Shown here piece after piece: positions 16,723 through 26,109 of a DNA stretch of 64,000 nt. The notes below the pieces were generated by a model that searched no databases, was not told where the DNA came from, and saw nothing but the letters and a program-made list of their open reading frames with translations. This DNA is from Nitrospira sp. Ga0074138 (GTDB taxonomy: Bacteria > Nitrospirota > Nitrospiria > Nitrospirales > Nitrospiraceae), in assembly GCA_001464735.1 (NCBI GenBank), contig LNDU01000055.1, forward strand, positions 88,672 to 152,671, written 5' to 3'. A program made the translations under genes and the position numbers. Within the stretch, counting starts at the first letter, position 1. Every line of letters starts with the position of its first letter.

Positions 16723-17694
16723 ATGACGAGTCAACAGCCGATGCAAGGCGTATCTGCATCTGCCACCGCTACGTTACCAAGCTCTGTGTCCCTCAAGGAC
16801 TCCCCCGCAGTCGAACGTGCGCTTAACCGCAGTAAAATCTATTTATTGGTCTCATGGAGCCTCCTGTACCCCGAAGATGAGGAATTTCTTGATTACCTCC
16901 GGTGCGGCGAGTTTGTGGAGGATGGCCGTGCGGCCCTTGATGCATTAGAGGTCGCCCTCGGCACCGAGGGGGGTGAGCGAGCCAAGGGGAAATTGACTTC
17001 GCTGAGGACACAGTTGGCCCTGGTTGAGAACCTGATTGCCTCCGAATGTGTCAACTGGCAGCTCAGCGATCTTCAGTCAGAACATCGCCGGGTGTTCAGC
17101 AACGTGATTACACTCGATTGCCCTCCTTACGAAACCCTGTTCGGGAATGACCACGTGTTCGCGCAATCCCATGTGATGGGCGACATTTCAGGATTCTATA
17201 AAGCCTTTGGAGTTGAGTTGTCGAAAGACATCCATGAACGGCTCGATCACCTCAGTGTCGAGTTTGAGTTCATGCACTTTCTTGCGTACAAGGAATCCTA
17301 CTCGCTCTGCCACGACGGGCCGGAGAAGACGCAGATCGTGGTCGACGCACAGAAGAAGTTTGTCAAAAATCATATTGGTCGATGGGTACCACTGTTCTGT
17401 CGCATGTTGACCAAAAAGGCGGACTCGGGTCTCTTTAAATTGGTGGCCGATATGACCGCGGATTGGATGGATTTCGAGACGGCCTTCTTGGGCGTGACCC
17501 CTCAGCCCTACACGGAAACCGACTATCGTCCTGCGACATTCAGCTCCCCCGAAGGCCAAACGTATGAATGCGGTGCACAAGACCAGGGGAACGAGTTGAC
17601 CATGTTGTTGAACGAAGTTGGTGCACAGTCCTTTATGGATGTGAAAGAGAAAGACAAGGAGAATGAGGAGGGGCGGCCTTCCGGAACGGCGTGA
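16723..17694 (+). CDS. TorD/DmsD-family molybdoenzyme chaperone
   Basis: The 323-residue protein matches the TorD-like helical family: RSKIYLLVSWSLLYPEDEEF at the start of the fold, then CPPYETLFG and MGDISGFYKAFGVEL, and LDHLSVEFEFMHFLAYKE with the conserved E-x-x-F-M-x-x-L pattern. These cytoplasmic chaperones bind the twin-arginine signal of a molybdoenzyme until cofactor insertion. Here it precedes an NxrC-like gene by overlap, and TatA follows further on, so an NXR-type catalytic subunit is the likely client. No such catalytic subunit is in the window. The protein is longer than most TorD proteins (about 200 residues), with extensions at both ends. Confidence 0.88.
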   Translation: MTSQQPMQGVSASATATLPSSVSLKDSPAVERALNRSKIYLLVSWSLLYPEDEEFLDYLRCGEFVEDGRAALDALEVALGTEGGERAKGKLTSLRTQLALVENLIASECVNWQLSDLQSEHRRVFSNVITLDCPPYETLFGNDHVFAQSHVMGDISGFYKAFGVELSKDIHERLDHLSVEFEFMHFLAYKESYSLCHDGPEKTQIVVDAQKKFVKNHIGRWVPLFCRMLTKKADSGLFKLVADMTADWMDFETAFLGVTPQPYTETDYRPATFSSPEGQTYECGAQDQGNELTMLLNEVGAQSFMDVKEKDKENEEGRPSGTA

Positions 17695-17759
17695 GTCAGT
17701 GTGGTAACGGTTCGAGAGCGATCACAGTCTTTACACTAATTCAGAGGAGGGAGTGCACT

Positions 17760-18710
17760 ATGAGGGTAGCGCAGACGACCAACAAGAAATTGGTGTTTGC
17801 CATTCTTCTCTCCGCCCTCACTGTCGGCCTGATGCTGACGTTGGGGCGAGTACCACTGGCTGTCAGTCAACCGGTGACGATACCGGCTAAGACGGTGAAG
17901 GGCCCAATTCCCATGGATGGCGCCAACCCCATGTGGGAAAGTGTCCCGGGCGTTGTCGTTCCGTTGAGCGGTCAGCTCATCACGACACCGATGCACCCGA
18001 ATATTTCGGTGAAGTCGGTGTTCGTCAAGGCGATGACCAACGGCAAGGATATTGGGATGCGGCTGGAGTGGATCGATCAAACGAAGAATGACACGGCGAT
18101 CGGCCCACAAGACTTCCGGGACCAGGTTGCGGTGATGTTTCCGGTGAACACAGCCGGTGCTCCGCCGTTTCAGTGCATGGGACAGTCCGGTGGGACGACC
18201 AACATCTGGCGGTGGAATGCTGAATGGCAGAAAGACCTCGGCAAGGACAGTGCGGGAATTTGGGATGTCGACGATCAGTATCCTGGAATTTTCTGGGATT
18301 ATTACTTTGAAGAGCCGGCGGGGGGCGTCACCTATCCAGACCGCATCGGTCGGAGCTTGGGACCATTCAACTCAGGCATCTGGTCGGGAAACATCATGTC
18401 TGATCCGACGCTTCGCGTCAGTTCCGTTGAAGATTTGAGCGCGAACGGCTTCAGCACCCTCACCACGCAAGCTCACCAGGACGTTATCGGAAACGGTGTC
18501 TGGGAACCGTCTGGATCCGTCAAAGGTGGAGCATATTCAGGGCCGACATGGCGGGTCGTCGTGAAGCGGTCGCTGGAAAGCGGTGATGCGAACGACGTCC
18601 AGTTCAAGGCAGGAATGTCGGTGCCGATAGCGTTTGCAGTGTGGGACGGTGCCAACATCGAGCGGAACGGTATGAAGTCGCTGTCGACCTGGTTCACGTT
18701 GAAGTTGTAG
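17760..18710 (+). CDS. NxrC-like heme-b subunit (ethylbenzene dehydrogenase-related)
   Basis: The ATG at 17760 follows gaggaggg; the 316-residue product starts with a hydrophobic export signal ending near VSQPV. The body matches the heme-binding domain of ethylbenzene dehydrogenase gamma-type subunits: WESVPGVVVPLSGQLIT, then DIGMRLEWIDQTKND, QFRD-like FRDQVAVMFPV and PFQCMGQSGGTTNIWRWNA, where a methionine and a lysine/histidine ligate heme b in characterised relatives. In Nitrospira this family is proposed as the NXR gamma subunit (established knowledge). The second copy at 24666 is shorter. Confidence 0.85.
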   Translation: MRVAQTTNKKLVFAILLSALTVGLMLTLGRVPLAVSQPVTIPAKTVKGPIPMDGANPMWESVPGVVVPLSGQLITTPMHPNISVKSVFVKAMTNGKDIGMRLEWIDQTKNDTAIGPQDFRDQVAVMFPVNTAGAPPFQCMGQSGGTTNIWRWNAEWQKDLGKDSAGIWDVDDQYPGIFWDYYFEEPAGGVTYPDRIGRSLGPFNSGIWSGNIMSDPTLRVSSVEDLSANGFSTLTTQAHQDVIGNGVWEPSGSVKGGAYSGPTWRVVVKRSLESGDANDVQFKAGMSVPIAFAVWDGANIERNGMKSLSTWFTLKL

Positions 18711-18936
18711 CGGCCAGAGCGGCAAGTAACAGCCGCGACGTCGCGTAATTCGAAATGGGCCTCGGATCGGAATCCCGGTAAGTGAGGGAACGGTTCGAGG
18801 CCTTTTTCCTTGAAGATTCCTGACACTGGCGTCGGTCTCTCTATGTCCGCGGGATTGCATTTACCGAACTGCGGAGGGTATAAGGGGACATGATCTCGAA
18901 CTCACTGATTTTCAAGCATAAAAGGACCAGTGCCGC

Positions 18937-20715
18937 ATGAAAGTCTCGCTGCTTTTTCCCCCAACCTGGCATCCGTCTCAGCCGTACCTCAGTTTGCCGT
19001 CTCTGACCGGGTTTTTGCGCCAGGGTGGGGTTTCTGACGTTTCGCAGCGCGACCTTGGAATCGAATTGTTGGATACCGTGCTGACCAGAGAGTATGCGGC
19101 TGAAGTCTACCAGCAGTTGATCGCCAAGCAGCGCGGGCTTGAGCGGACTCAGACCGGGGAGACGGGTACTGGAAGTCGCGAGCATTACGCGAAGGTGACC
19201 GATTCGCTCGATCGGTTCTCCTATCTCGTCGATCGGATTGAGCTCGCCAAGGACACCTTGCGCAGCGAAGGATTTTACGATCCTGACGCCTATCGAGCGA
19301 GCTTATTCATGATCGATAAATGGTTGGAAGTTGTTTCTTCCGTGTATTTTCCAACCCGACTCACGGTTGTGGATAATCAATTTGGGAACTACTCCATCTA
19401 TTCCTCGAAAGATCTGATGAAGGTCGTACATGACGAAGGGCAGAATCCTTATCTGAGCCTCTTCCGGGATAGGTTCATTCCCTCGATCGTGAATGACCGT
19501 CCTGATCTCATCGGAGTCTCGATCACGGCCACGTCTCAGATCATCCCTGGACTCACCCTCTGTCGGCTGATCAAGGAGGCTGCCCCGGATCTTCATGTGA
19601 CGATTGGCGGCAGTATCTTCACCCGTCTCGTGGACAACATTCGCCGTTGTCCGAGCCTCTTCGAATTAACCGACGACATTGTCGTGTTTGAGGGCGAAAC
19701 GGCCTTGCTGGAATTGATCAATCAGCTGGCGGGTAAAAAGGACTACAGTAAGGTGCCCAACCTGATCTATCGGCAGAATGGCAAGATTACGGTCAATCAA
19801 CCGTTCTATTCTGAAAATGTCAATCAACTTCCCGCGCCGAATTATGATGGATTCCCATTGGATCGCTATTTGTCGCCGGAGCCGGTATTGCCGGTTCAGT
19901 TTTCGCGGGGCTGTTACTACAAGGATTGTGCGTTCTGTGCCCTGACCCTCGACCATCAGAATTTTCGACAGAAAGACCCGGGCCGGACGGTCGAGGAGCT
20001 GCAATGGCTCAAACAACGCTATGGCGCGCGCCATTTCTTTTTTACCGACGAATGCTTTGCGCTGGCGCCGACGAGGCGGTTGTGCCAGCAGCTGATTGAA
20101 AAACAGCTTGATATCAAATGGACCTGTGAGATGCGGTTCGAGAAAAATCTCTCACGCGACCTGCTGACGTCCATGCGGGATGCCGGGTGTTTGAAGATCG
20201 TCTTTGGGTTGGAGTCCTTCAATCAGCGCATCATGGATTTCATGAAGAAGGGGATCAAGCAAGAATGGGTCCGGCGTATCGCGGACGACTGCGTGGATCT
20301 CGGTATTGCGGTGCATTGTTACATCATCGTTGGGTTCCCCACGGAAAAAGAAGAAGAAGCCCTCGAAACCATGAATTTCATCGTGGAAAACAAGAAGCTC
20401 AACGAGTCGTATGGATTTTCTTGCCAGCCCTGCCTGTTCGACCTGGAAAAAGAAGCGCCTATTATGAGCGATCCCGGTGGGTATGGGATTCGACGAATTA
20501 TGCGTCCGTCGGCGGAGGACCTGAGCCTCGGCTTTTTCTATGAAGTGCAGGAGGGTATGACTCCCGACGAGGCCGAGCGACTGTATCAGTATGTCTATGG
20601 GCGGATCAGTGAAGTCGTGTGTGAGCTTCCCTTCAACTATGCGATGGCCGATGGGTTGCTGTACATCTCAAGGGCGAAGGAAGGAGCCGGACAGGCGTCG
20701 GTGGCGGCACATTGA
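18937..20715 (+). CDS. B12-binding radical SAM protein
   Basis: The 592-residue protein starts with MKVSLLFPPTWHPSQPYLSL and has a cobalamin-binding-type N-terminal domain (LIGVSITATSQIIPGLTLCR, then VTIGGSIFT). The radical SAM core follows with RGCYYKDCAFC, a C-x4-C-x2-C cluster motif used by many B12-dependent members, and GLESFNQRIMDFMKKG and YIIVGFPTE later. Such enzymes catalyse difficult methylations, ring formations or peptide modification. The substrate is unknown. Its position between NxrC-like and TPR genes suggests cofactor or peptide modification for the cluster. Confidence 0.88.
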   Translation: MKVSLLFPPTWHPSQPYLSLPSLTGFLRQGGVSDVSQRDLGIELLDTVLTREYAAEVYQQLIAKQRGLERTQTGETGTGSREHYAKVTDSLDRFSYLVDRIELAKDTLRSEGFYDPDAYRASLFMIDKWLEVVSSVYFPTRLTVVDNQFGNYSIYSSKDLMKVVHDEGQNPYLSLFRDRFIPSIVNDRPDLIGVSITATSQIIPGLTLCRLIKEAAPDLHVTIGGSIFTRLVDNIRRCPSLFELTDDIVVFEGETALLELINQLAGKKDYSKVPNLIYRQNGKITVNQPFYSENVNQLPAPNYDGFPLDRYLSPEPVLPVQFSRGCYYKDCAFCALTLDHQNFRQKDPGRTVEELQWLKQRYGARHFFFTDECFALAPTRRLCQQLIEKQLDIKWTCEMRFEKNLSRDLLTSMRDAGCLKIVFGLESFNQRIMDFMKKGIKQEWVRRIADDCVDLGIAVHCYIIVGFPTEKEEEALETMNFIVENKKLNESYGFSCQPCLFDLEKEAPIMSDPGGYGIRRIMRPSAEDLSLGFFYEVQEGMTPDEAERLYQYVYGRISEVVCELPFNYAMADGLLYISRAKEGAGQASVAAH

Positions 20716-20751
20716 CCGCTTTTTTTTGCGACAGCTATAATATCAGCCCTG

Positions 20752-21888
20752 ATGGGTATGGTTATGAAGGTAGCAACGCTCAGCGAACGGGTGACGGGGA
20801 AAGTGTCGGACTTCGGTCCACTATTTGAGTATACCGTCAAGCTCGTTCTCCTCACCTCTTTTCTTGAGCTGGTTCTCTATCGTCTGGTCTCCCGTCTAGG
20901 GATGCATCTCAGCAAGCTGGCGGCAGATCACCCGTGGATCACCCCTACATTCACGGCTCTGACCGAGGTGGGTACGTGGCTGCTCAATATCGTCGCCGTG
21001 TTGTTATTTTTGGCGCTGACATTGGCCCTGATCAATCGCTGGGGAGGCCCTAAAACAAGCCAGCTCAGCAAACTTGGCAGTGCAGGGGCGGCAGTCTTGT
21101 TGCTGTTGACAATGGTGTTTCTCGTGGTGCAACCCGGCATGCTGGGCGCAGTCGTCTACAACGGGTTAACGCTGCTGGTACTGACGGCGTTTCTGTCGGA
21201 ATACGTGATGACCCACCGTGAGCCGGCACAGCGTATGCTGGCGGCTACGTATTACTTGGGCATTTCTGGTTGGCTCTATTATCAGATCGTATCGACCATG
21301 TACAGTTTGACGGGAACGATAGCGGCGCCGCCCTTGGTCTACGAATCACATCGCATGGGTGAGGCCTTGATGGTTTTGGCCAGCTTCTTCGTGTTTGTGG
21401 CCTATGGCAAGAGCAAGAGTCTGTCGCTGCGAACGAAGAACCGACAGCAGTGGAACCGGGCCATGTGGTTTTGGTCGACGACAGGTATCATTTTTTCGGC
21501 GCTCATCGTGGCCGACTATCTTCTGGAGCTTTATAGTCCAGCGTTCGCATCGGCCTTTCGGCAGGCCTCGCAAGGCATCGGCTGGATCTTTCAATTTGGA
21601 ATGGGCTATACCTTCTATCTCCCCTTTGCGGTGTATGTGGGGGGATTACTCTGTTGGTCTTACACCGTCATGAAGTTGTTGATGATCGGGCGACTGGCCG
21701 GCTATGGGATCGGTCTCATGTTTATCGCCGGGTATGCCTTACTGTTCTCCAACCTGACGTTGATGGTTGTTCTTGGAGTCATATTACTTACCCTTGATCG
21801 AGTGAAGCCAACCGCTGCTGAGTCGTTGTCGGTCGCCACCGGCTCTGTGCTGCCGGCGACGGACGGCCTCGTCCACGGTCAGGCCTAG
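20752..21888 (+). CDS. Multi-pass membrane protein of unknown function
   Basis: The 378 residues contain about eight or nine hydrophobic segments, for example LLNIVAVLLFLALTLALI and AVLLLLTMVFLVVQPG, separated by short basic loops. I recognise no family motif. A stretch of 36 bases separates it from the radical SAM gene and a TPR gene follows 16 bases later, so it is part of the same transcript. It might be a membrane anchor or quinone-interacting subunit for the cluster (inference). The start could be ATG 20752 or ATG 20758/20764. Confidence 0.75.
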   Translation: MGMVMKVATLSERVTGKVSDFGPLFEYTVKLVLLTSFLELVLYRLVSRLGMHLSKLAADHPWITPTFTALTEVGTWLLNIVAVLLFLALTLALINRWGGPKTSQLSKLGSAGAAVLLLLTMVFLVVQPGMLGAVVYNGLTLLVLTAFLSEYVMTHREPAQRMLAATYYLGISGWLYYQIVSTMYSLTGTIAAPPLVYESHRMGEALMVLASFFVFVAYGKSKSLSLRTKNRQQWNRAMWFWSTTGIIFSALIVADYLLELYSPAFASAFRQASQGIGWIFQFGMGYTFYLPFAVYVGGLLCWSYTVMKLLMIGRLAGYGIGLMFIAGYALLFSNLTLMVVLGVILLTLDRVKPTAAESLSVATGSVLPATDGLVHGQA

Positions 21889-21904
21889 TGTGAGAGCGAG
21901 AGAG

Positions 21905-22717
21905 ATGATGATGGAAAATATAGGACCCATGCCAGTGCAGTCAGAGACCGTTCTTGACCCAGGCGATCAGCCGCTCACTCCGGATGAAGAGATCTCCGGG
22001 ATCGAACAATTGCTGGTCGACGAACCTGATGACTTTCAGGCGCGCTGTCGACTCGGTGAATTATACTTTAGCAAAGGGCGGCTCGACGATGCGCTGGCAG
22101 AAGTCAAGAAGGCGATTGAGATGGCGGAATCTCTTCGCGCGGAGATGAATCGCTCGCTCGCCATGTATTACGCGAATCTGGGAACGATCTATGCGACGAA
22201 GAACATGGCCGATGAAGCCGAGGCGGAATTCCGGCACGCGTTGGACATCTTCCCGCATGATGTTCTGGCGCTGTTCAACTTGGGGAGGCTTTACGCAGAC
22301 AAGAAGAAATACATGGAGGCCAAGGGGTACTACGAACGCCTCGTTGAGATCACGCCTGATGATCCGATCGCTTGGTACAATCTCGCCGGCGTCTATATTG
22401 AGCTGGATAACCCCCAGGTCTCCGACTACAACACGATTGACATGGGAATTCAGTGCTATCTTCGTACTTTGGAGCTGGATCCCAAACACTTGGAGTCAAG
22501 CTTCAAGCTAATGGAAATCGCGCTCAGTCATAAAAAGACTGATTTGGCAGTCAGGGTCATGGAGAGTGCGGTGGAGCACAGTCCGGATGAACCGCTCGCC
22601 TATTACAACCTCATCAGCGTGTATGACAAATGCAAGATGTTTGACCAGGCGGAAGAGGCCCGCAAACGGTTGAAAGAGCGATTTGCCAAGAAGCCGAAGG
22701 ATGGTCCGAAGTCCTAA
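21905..22717 (+). CDS. TPR-repeat protein
   Basis: Starting at ATG 21905 (a GTG at 21890 would add five residues), the protein has about six tetratricopeptide repeats between residues 35 and 250, such as ARCRLGELYFSKGRLDDALA, MYYANLGTIYATKNMADEAE and ALFNLGRLYADKKKYMEAKG. The N-terminal 30 residues are acidic and the C-terminus is lysine-rich. TPR proteins scaffold complexes; those in NXR-type loci are thought to help assembly. It lies between the membrane protein and tatA. Confidence 0.88.
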   Translation: MMMENIGPMPVQSETVLDPGDQPLTPDEEISGIEQLLVDEPDDFQARCRLGELYFSKGRLDDALAEVKKAIEMAESLRAEMNRSLAMYYANLGTIYATKNMADEAEAEFRHALDIFPHDVLALFNLGRLYADKKKYMEAKGYYERLVEITPDDPIAWYNLAGVYIELDNPQVSDYNTIDMGIQCYLRTLELDPKHLESSFKLMEIALSHKKTDLAVRVMESAVEHSPDEPLAYYNLISVYDKCKMFDQAEEARKRLKERFAKKPKDGPKS

Positions 22718-22741
22718 CTTACTTTTAGGAAGAGGTGCACT

Positions 22742-23017
22742 ATGTTTGGGAGTCTAGGGTTTACTGAGCTGATTCTCATCCTCATGATTGTGCTCATTAT
22801 TTTTGGCGCAGGGAAATTACCGCAGTTAGGTGAGGGGATCGGCAAGGCGATCAAGGGATTTAAGAAGTCTGTCCATGAGGCGGATGCGATCGAGGCCGAA
22901 GCACAGGCCGCGGCTCAACAGGCGACTGCGCCGCAGGCCGTGACTGCAGCGTCCACTCAGAATGCCACATTGAATCAAGCTGCCGGGGCTGCTGCACAAC
23001 CGGTTCCACGCTCCTAG
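22742..23017 (+). CDS. tatA: Twin-arginine translocase subunit TatA/TatE
   Basis: The 91 residues start [20 protein letters not shown], a single membrane helix with the conserved F-G...E, followed by [20 protein letters not shown], the TatA amphipathic helix with its F-G hinge. The alanine- and glutamine-rich tail is disordered. TatA forms the pore for folded, cofactor-loaded proteins. Its location in a cluster with a TorD-type chaperone suggests dedication to the exported molybdoenzyme. aggaagaggtg precedes the ATG. Confidence 0.93.
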   Translation: MFGSLGFTELILILMIVLIIFGAGKLPQLGEGIGKAIKGFKKSVHEADAIEAEAQAAAQQATAPQAVTAASTQNATLNQAAGAAAQPVPRS

Positions 23018-23258
23018 CAGGATGTTGAAAAAGTCCTCCAGCGGCGTTCTCGCATCGCTCAGAGGCTCAACCGTGAAGAAGTATCACAACGGTGGAGTTT
23101 ATCCGTTCACCAAGATCAATTCGATGGGTGAACGGTTCACACGAAGTGCGGTATGTACCTCCTCGCCTCTTCGCTCACTGCGGCCTTGGGCGGTGAAGTG
23201 CGCGTCTTGGCGCGCAGGGGTGGGCGGGTGAGAACGATGGTCTTTTTGAACACCCTGC
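23017..23258. repeat. Palindromic repeat family A, copy 3
   Basis: Its first base is the last base of the tatA stop codon (tagcaggatgttgaaaaag) and it ends ctttttgaacaccctgc. The interior is longer than in copy 4 and includes the segment ggtatgtacctcctcgcctcttcgctcactgcgg, split here only for description. A block reading gcgcgtcttggcgcgc is shared with copy 5. Confidence 0.85.
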
Positions 23259-23325
23259 GCCGAGAGTCGAACGTGCGCGAGCGGCAAAATAATTTTAAAA
23301 CAGCCCTCTAGAGAGCGTCGTACTT

Positions 23326-24579
23326 ATGGATACAGAACTAGGCTTGGCCGCTGGCTATATTGAAACCTTTGCCGGAAACGGCAAGGCCCGAAGTACGGGT
23401 GATGGCAAGCGTGCGGTGAAGGCCGGAATCCCGCTCCCCCATCACGCTGCACTGGACCGGGAAGAGAAGTGGCTGTACTTTGCCGAATCGGGATCTGACC
23501 GAGTCCGGCGCATTGACCTGCTAGAAGGCACGCTCCACAATTTCGCCGGCATCGGGGAGACGTGCTATAGCGGAGATGAGGGCTCCTGTGCAGAAGCAGG
23601 ACTCTATTTGCCCTTAGGCGTCGCGTTTGATTCCCACAATAATTTGTATATCTGTGATTCCGGGAGCAACCGGATTCGAAAAATCGATCATGAGACCGGC
23701 ATCATTACGACGGTGATCGGTACCGGTCAGCATGGGTTCAATGGGGACGGTCTGGCGCTGGATGTCAATCTGACCTGGCCTGCAGCGATTACCTTTGATC
23801 GCGACGATGTCCTTTTTATCGCTGATACCCAAGCGCACAAGGTCAGGCGATATGATCCCAAGACGGGAATGGTGACGACGATTGCTGGGGCCTGGACGGC
23901 TGAAGATGAGGCGCGAGAACAGCCCTTGGTGGCGAGAAATTTGGTGGTGCTGTCAGGCGATGCGATTGGAATCGATTTCAGCGATGATCAGGGATGGCTC
24001 ATGCCGGTGTGTTCCGATGGGCTGGATATGTCGATGTATCTGGACGATGGGAGGCCTGCTATGGAGGCGCGCCTCTACGACATTGTCGGGCTCGCGGTCG
24101 ATGCAAAGGGCGATGTGTACGTGGTCGACAAGGGCAGCAATCGTGTCAGAAAAATCGATTCCCAGACGGGAATTATTTCGACGGTCGCAGGGGTCTGCCG
24201 ATACGGATATGACGGTGACGATAAGCCAGCCGTTAGAGCCATGCTCCACGCCCCAGAGGCTGTGGTCTTTGATCACGAAGACAATCTATACATTTCCGAT
24301 ACCATGAATCATCGGGTCCGTAAGGTGGATGTGAAGACCGGTGTCATTACCACGGTGGCGGGGAATGGCGACAGTGGGTATGAGGATAAAAATATCGGCG
24401 GCTGCGGTGCCGCTCGATTTGTCGCCAAGGAATCAGCAGGGATGTTGAAACACGGCGACGGCCTGTTGGCGATCGAGGCCGTAGTGAATTCACCCGTCGG
24501 TTTGGCCATGGATTCACAAGGCCACCTCTACATCTGCGAACGCGGAGAAAACAAAATCCGCCGTCTGAAGCTCGTCTAA
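23326..24579 (+). CDS. NHL-repeat beta-propeller protein
   Basis: The 417 residues contain at least five NHL repeats, each with the pattern L-Y-I-(C/S)-D-(S/T)-x-(N/S)-x-R-(I/V)-R-K-(I/V)-D, for example LYICDSGSNRIRKID, VYVVDKGSNRVRKID and LYISDTMNHRVRKVD, alternating with GIITTVIGTG-type strands. No signal peptide is seen at the chosen ATG (23326). NHL propellers act as protein-binding scaffolds or peptidyl lyases; nothing here decides. It lies between two repeat copies and before the second NxrC-like gene. Confidence 0.88.
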   Translation: MDTELGLAAGYIETFAGNGKARSTGDGKRAVKAGIPLPHHAALDREEKWLYFAESGSDRVRRIDLLEGTLHNFAGIGETCYSGDEGSCAEAGLYLPLGVAFDSHNNLYICDSGSNRIRKIDHETGIITTVIGTGQHGFNGDGLALDVNLTWPAAITFDRDDVLFIADTQAHKVRRYDPKTGMVTTIAGAWTAEDEAREQPLVARNLVVLSGDAIGIDFSDDQGWLMPVCSDGLDMSMYLDDGRPAMEARLYDIVGLAVDAKGDVYVVDKGSNRVRKIDSQTGIISTVAGVCRYGYDGDDKPAVRAMLHAPEAVVFDHEDNLYISDTMNHRVRKVDVKTGVITTVAGNGDSGYEDKNIGGCGAARFVAKESAGMLKHGDGLLAIEAVVNSPVGLAMDSQGHLYICERGENKIRRLKLV

Positions 24580-24665
24580 CCCTCACCTCGATCCTTCACG
24601 TTTGTCCCGCACGGGTTTTGTGGTATTCTGAGTTCGGTTCTCCCTCGGAGTACTGTGCGGTGCGA

Positions 24666-25490
24666 ATGACCTACATTGACGGTTCCCGCTCTCATCTCGT
24701 TGGATTTTTTTCCGGCCTGATTGTGATTGCCAGTGTGCTCGGGGCGTTTGGGATTCCGCTGGTCAGTTCCGAGGGGATGACCATCAGATCGTACTTGGTC
24801 CACGGCGATCTGCCGAATGCAGCCGATGATATCGCTTGGCAACAGGTCTCACCGATCACAATTCCTCTGAGTGGGCAGGTGATCACCAGGCCGGTGTGGC
24901 CGGAACCCACAGTGCGTGCACTAACCGTACGGTCCATCCACAACGGGACCGAGATCGCCTTTCTGCTGGAATGGCAGGACAACACGAAGAATGATCGGCT
25001 CACTCCGGGGACCTTCCGGGATGGCGTTGCGATTGGTCTTCCGCTCGGCGATGCGCCGGCATTTTTCTGCATGGGGCAGCTGGACCACTACATCAATATC
25101 TGGCATTGGAAGGCGGACTGGCAAACCGATATCGATCGACGGGCGGCACGGACATCAGAAAAAAAAGAAGGCGGGGTTCGGACATTCGAAGTCATTCCCC
25201 GACGGGTGTCATCCGTGGAGGATTTGATCGGCGGAGGATTCAGCACGTTGACCACAAAAGATAAACAAGGGCGGGTGCAGGGACAGGCGGTGTGGAAGGA
25301 CGGTGTCTGGCATGTCGTGATGCGTCGCCCTTTGGTGAGCGAAGAACAGGAGAATGAAGCCACGCTCGTTCCCGGTCGTATCCAGACCGTGTCATTCGCC
25401 GTGTGGAATGGGGAAAACAAAGAGCGAAACGGCCAGAAGGCCGTGGCGCCATGGTTTCAACTGAGCATCGATCCCGTCGCCAAACTCTAG
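24666..25490 (+). CDS. Second NxrC-like heme-b protein
   Basis: From ATG 24666 the 274-residue product has an N-terminal membrane/signal segment (GFFSGLIVIASVLGAFGIPL) and then the ethylbenzene-dehydrogenase-related heme domain: ITIPLSGQVITRPVWPEP, AFLLEWQDNTKNDRLTPGTF and FFCMGQLDHYINIWHWKADW. These match the sister protein at 17760 block by block, but the central segment between the tryptophan block and SVEDL is about 45 residues shorter. Paralogous NxrC candidates are known in Nitrospira. It is followed at its stop by palindromic repeat copy 4. Confidence 0.82.
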   Translation: MTYIDGSRSHLVGFFSGLIVIASVLGAFGIPLVSSEGMTIRSYLVHGDLPNAADDIAWQQVSPITIPLSGQVITRPVWPEPTVRALTVRSIHNGTEIAFLLEWQDNTKNDRLTPGTFRDGVAIGLPLGDAPAFFCMGQLDHYINIWHWKADWQTDIDRRAARTSEKKEGGVRTFEVIPRRVSSVEDLIGGGFSTLTTKDKQGRVQGQAVWKDGVWHVVMRRPLVSEEQENEATLVPGRIQTVSFAVWNGENKERNGQKAVAPWFQLSIDPVAKL

Positions 25491-25614
25491 CAGGATGTTG
25501 GAAAAGGCCGCCAGCTTTGTTCTCGCATCACTCAAGGCATCAACGTGCCAACCGCGTACGCCTCGGCCTTTCGCTCGCTGCGGCCGCGCTGGACGGCCTT
25601 TTTGACCATCCTGT
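25490..25614. repeat. Palindromic repeat family A, copy 4 (shortest)
   Basis: It starts at the last base of the TAG stop with gcaggatgttggaaaaggcc and ends ggcctttttgaccatcctgt. The end-to-end pairing is the cleanest of the five copies: over 20 of the outer 25 positions pair. At 125 bp it is probably closest to a complete unit without internal insertions. Confidence 0.88.
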
Positions 25615-25651
25615 GGGATTTGCACGAGTTGCAAGATGCGAAGAAGGACGA

Positions 25652-26089
25652 ATGAAGAGGACAGCTTGGGGATGTGTATTCTGTCTGGTGAGCGGATTAT
25701 TGTTCGTTGGGAATGCATTTGCGGTAGCAGGGGTGCAGCTCGAGGCCATGACGGAGGAGGAAGCATCCAAACTTGGGGAAGAGTTTGGGATCGCTATCGG
25801 TGCTGTGGATGAAGACATTCAAAAGGAGCTCAAGCTCCAGCAGCCGCAGGGAGTCGCCGTGTTCGAAGTGATTGGGAATTCACGCGCGGATTACGCAGGG
25901 ATTAAGGTTCGTTCCGTCATTAAGGAAATCGATAAACAGGAGATCCGAAACATGGCCGATTTCGGACGCGCCATCAAGAAAGCGATGAAAGAATGTAATT
26001 TTACGGTCGGAACCTATGAGCCAGCAGATCCAGGTGATCCGGTCGGCTGGGGCGTCAATTTCCACTTTGTTGGTTGCAAACGAGATTAA
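25652..26089 (+). CDS. Exported PDZ-domain protein
   Basis: The ATG at 25652 (aagaagga upstream) opens a 145-residue protein with a signal peptide (GCVFCLVSGLLFVGNAFA). The rest reads QPQGVAVFEVIGNSRADYAGIKVRSVIKEIDKQEIRNMADFGRAI, split here into its PDZ features: G-V-A-V binding loop, S-R-A-D-Y-A-G-I and the V-I-K-E-I-D strand. PDZ domains of this HtrA-like kind bind C-terminal tails. It precedes two pentaheme cytochromes and might tether or assemble them (inference). An in-frame upstream extension runs through the repeat and is not coding. Confidence 0.82.
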   Translation: MKRTAWGCVFCLVSGLLFVGNAFAVAGVQLEAMTEEEASKLGEEFGIAIGAVDEDIQKELKLQQPQGVAVFEVIGNSRADYAGIKVRSVIKEIDKQEIRNMADFGRAIKKAMKECNFTVGTYEPADPGDPVGWGVNFHFVGCKRD

Positions 26090-26109
26090 GGAGTGAAGGT
26101 GGTTTGAAC

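Noticed and set aside
20704..20727. Terminator after the radical SAM gene (GCGG/CCGC followed by eight T)
   Set aside because: The stem has only four or five pairs and overlaps the stop codon; the next gene is co-directional 36 bases later.
25403..25651. In-frame upstream extension of the PDZ protein
   Set aside because: It runs through the preceding gene's end and through a palindromic repeat; the signal peptide begins only at 25652.
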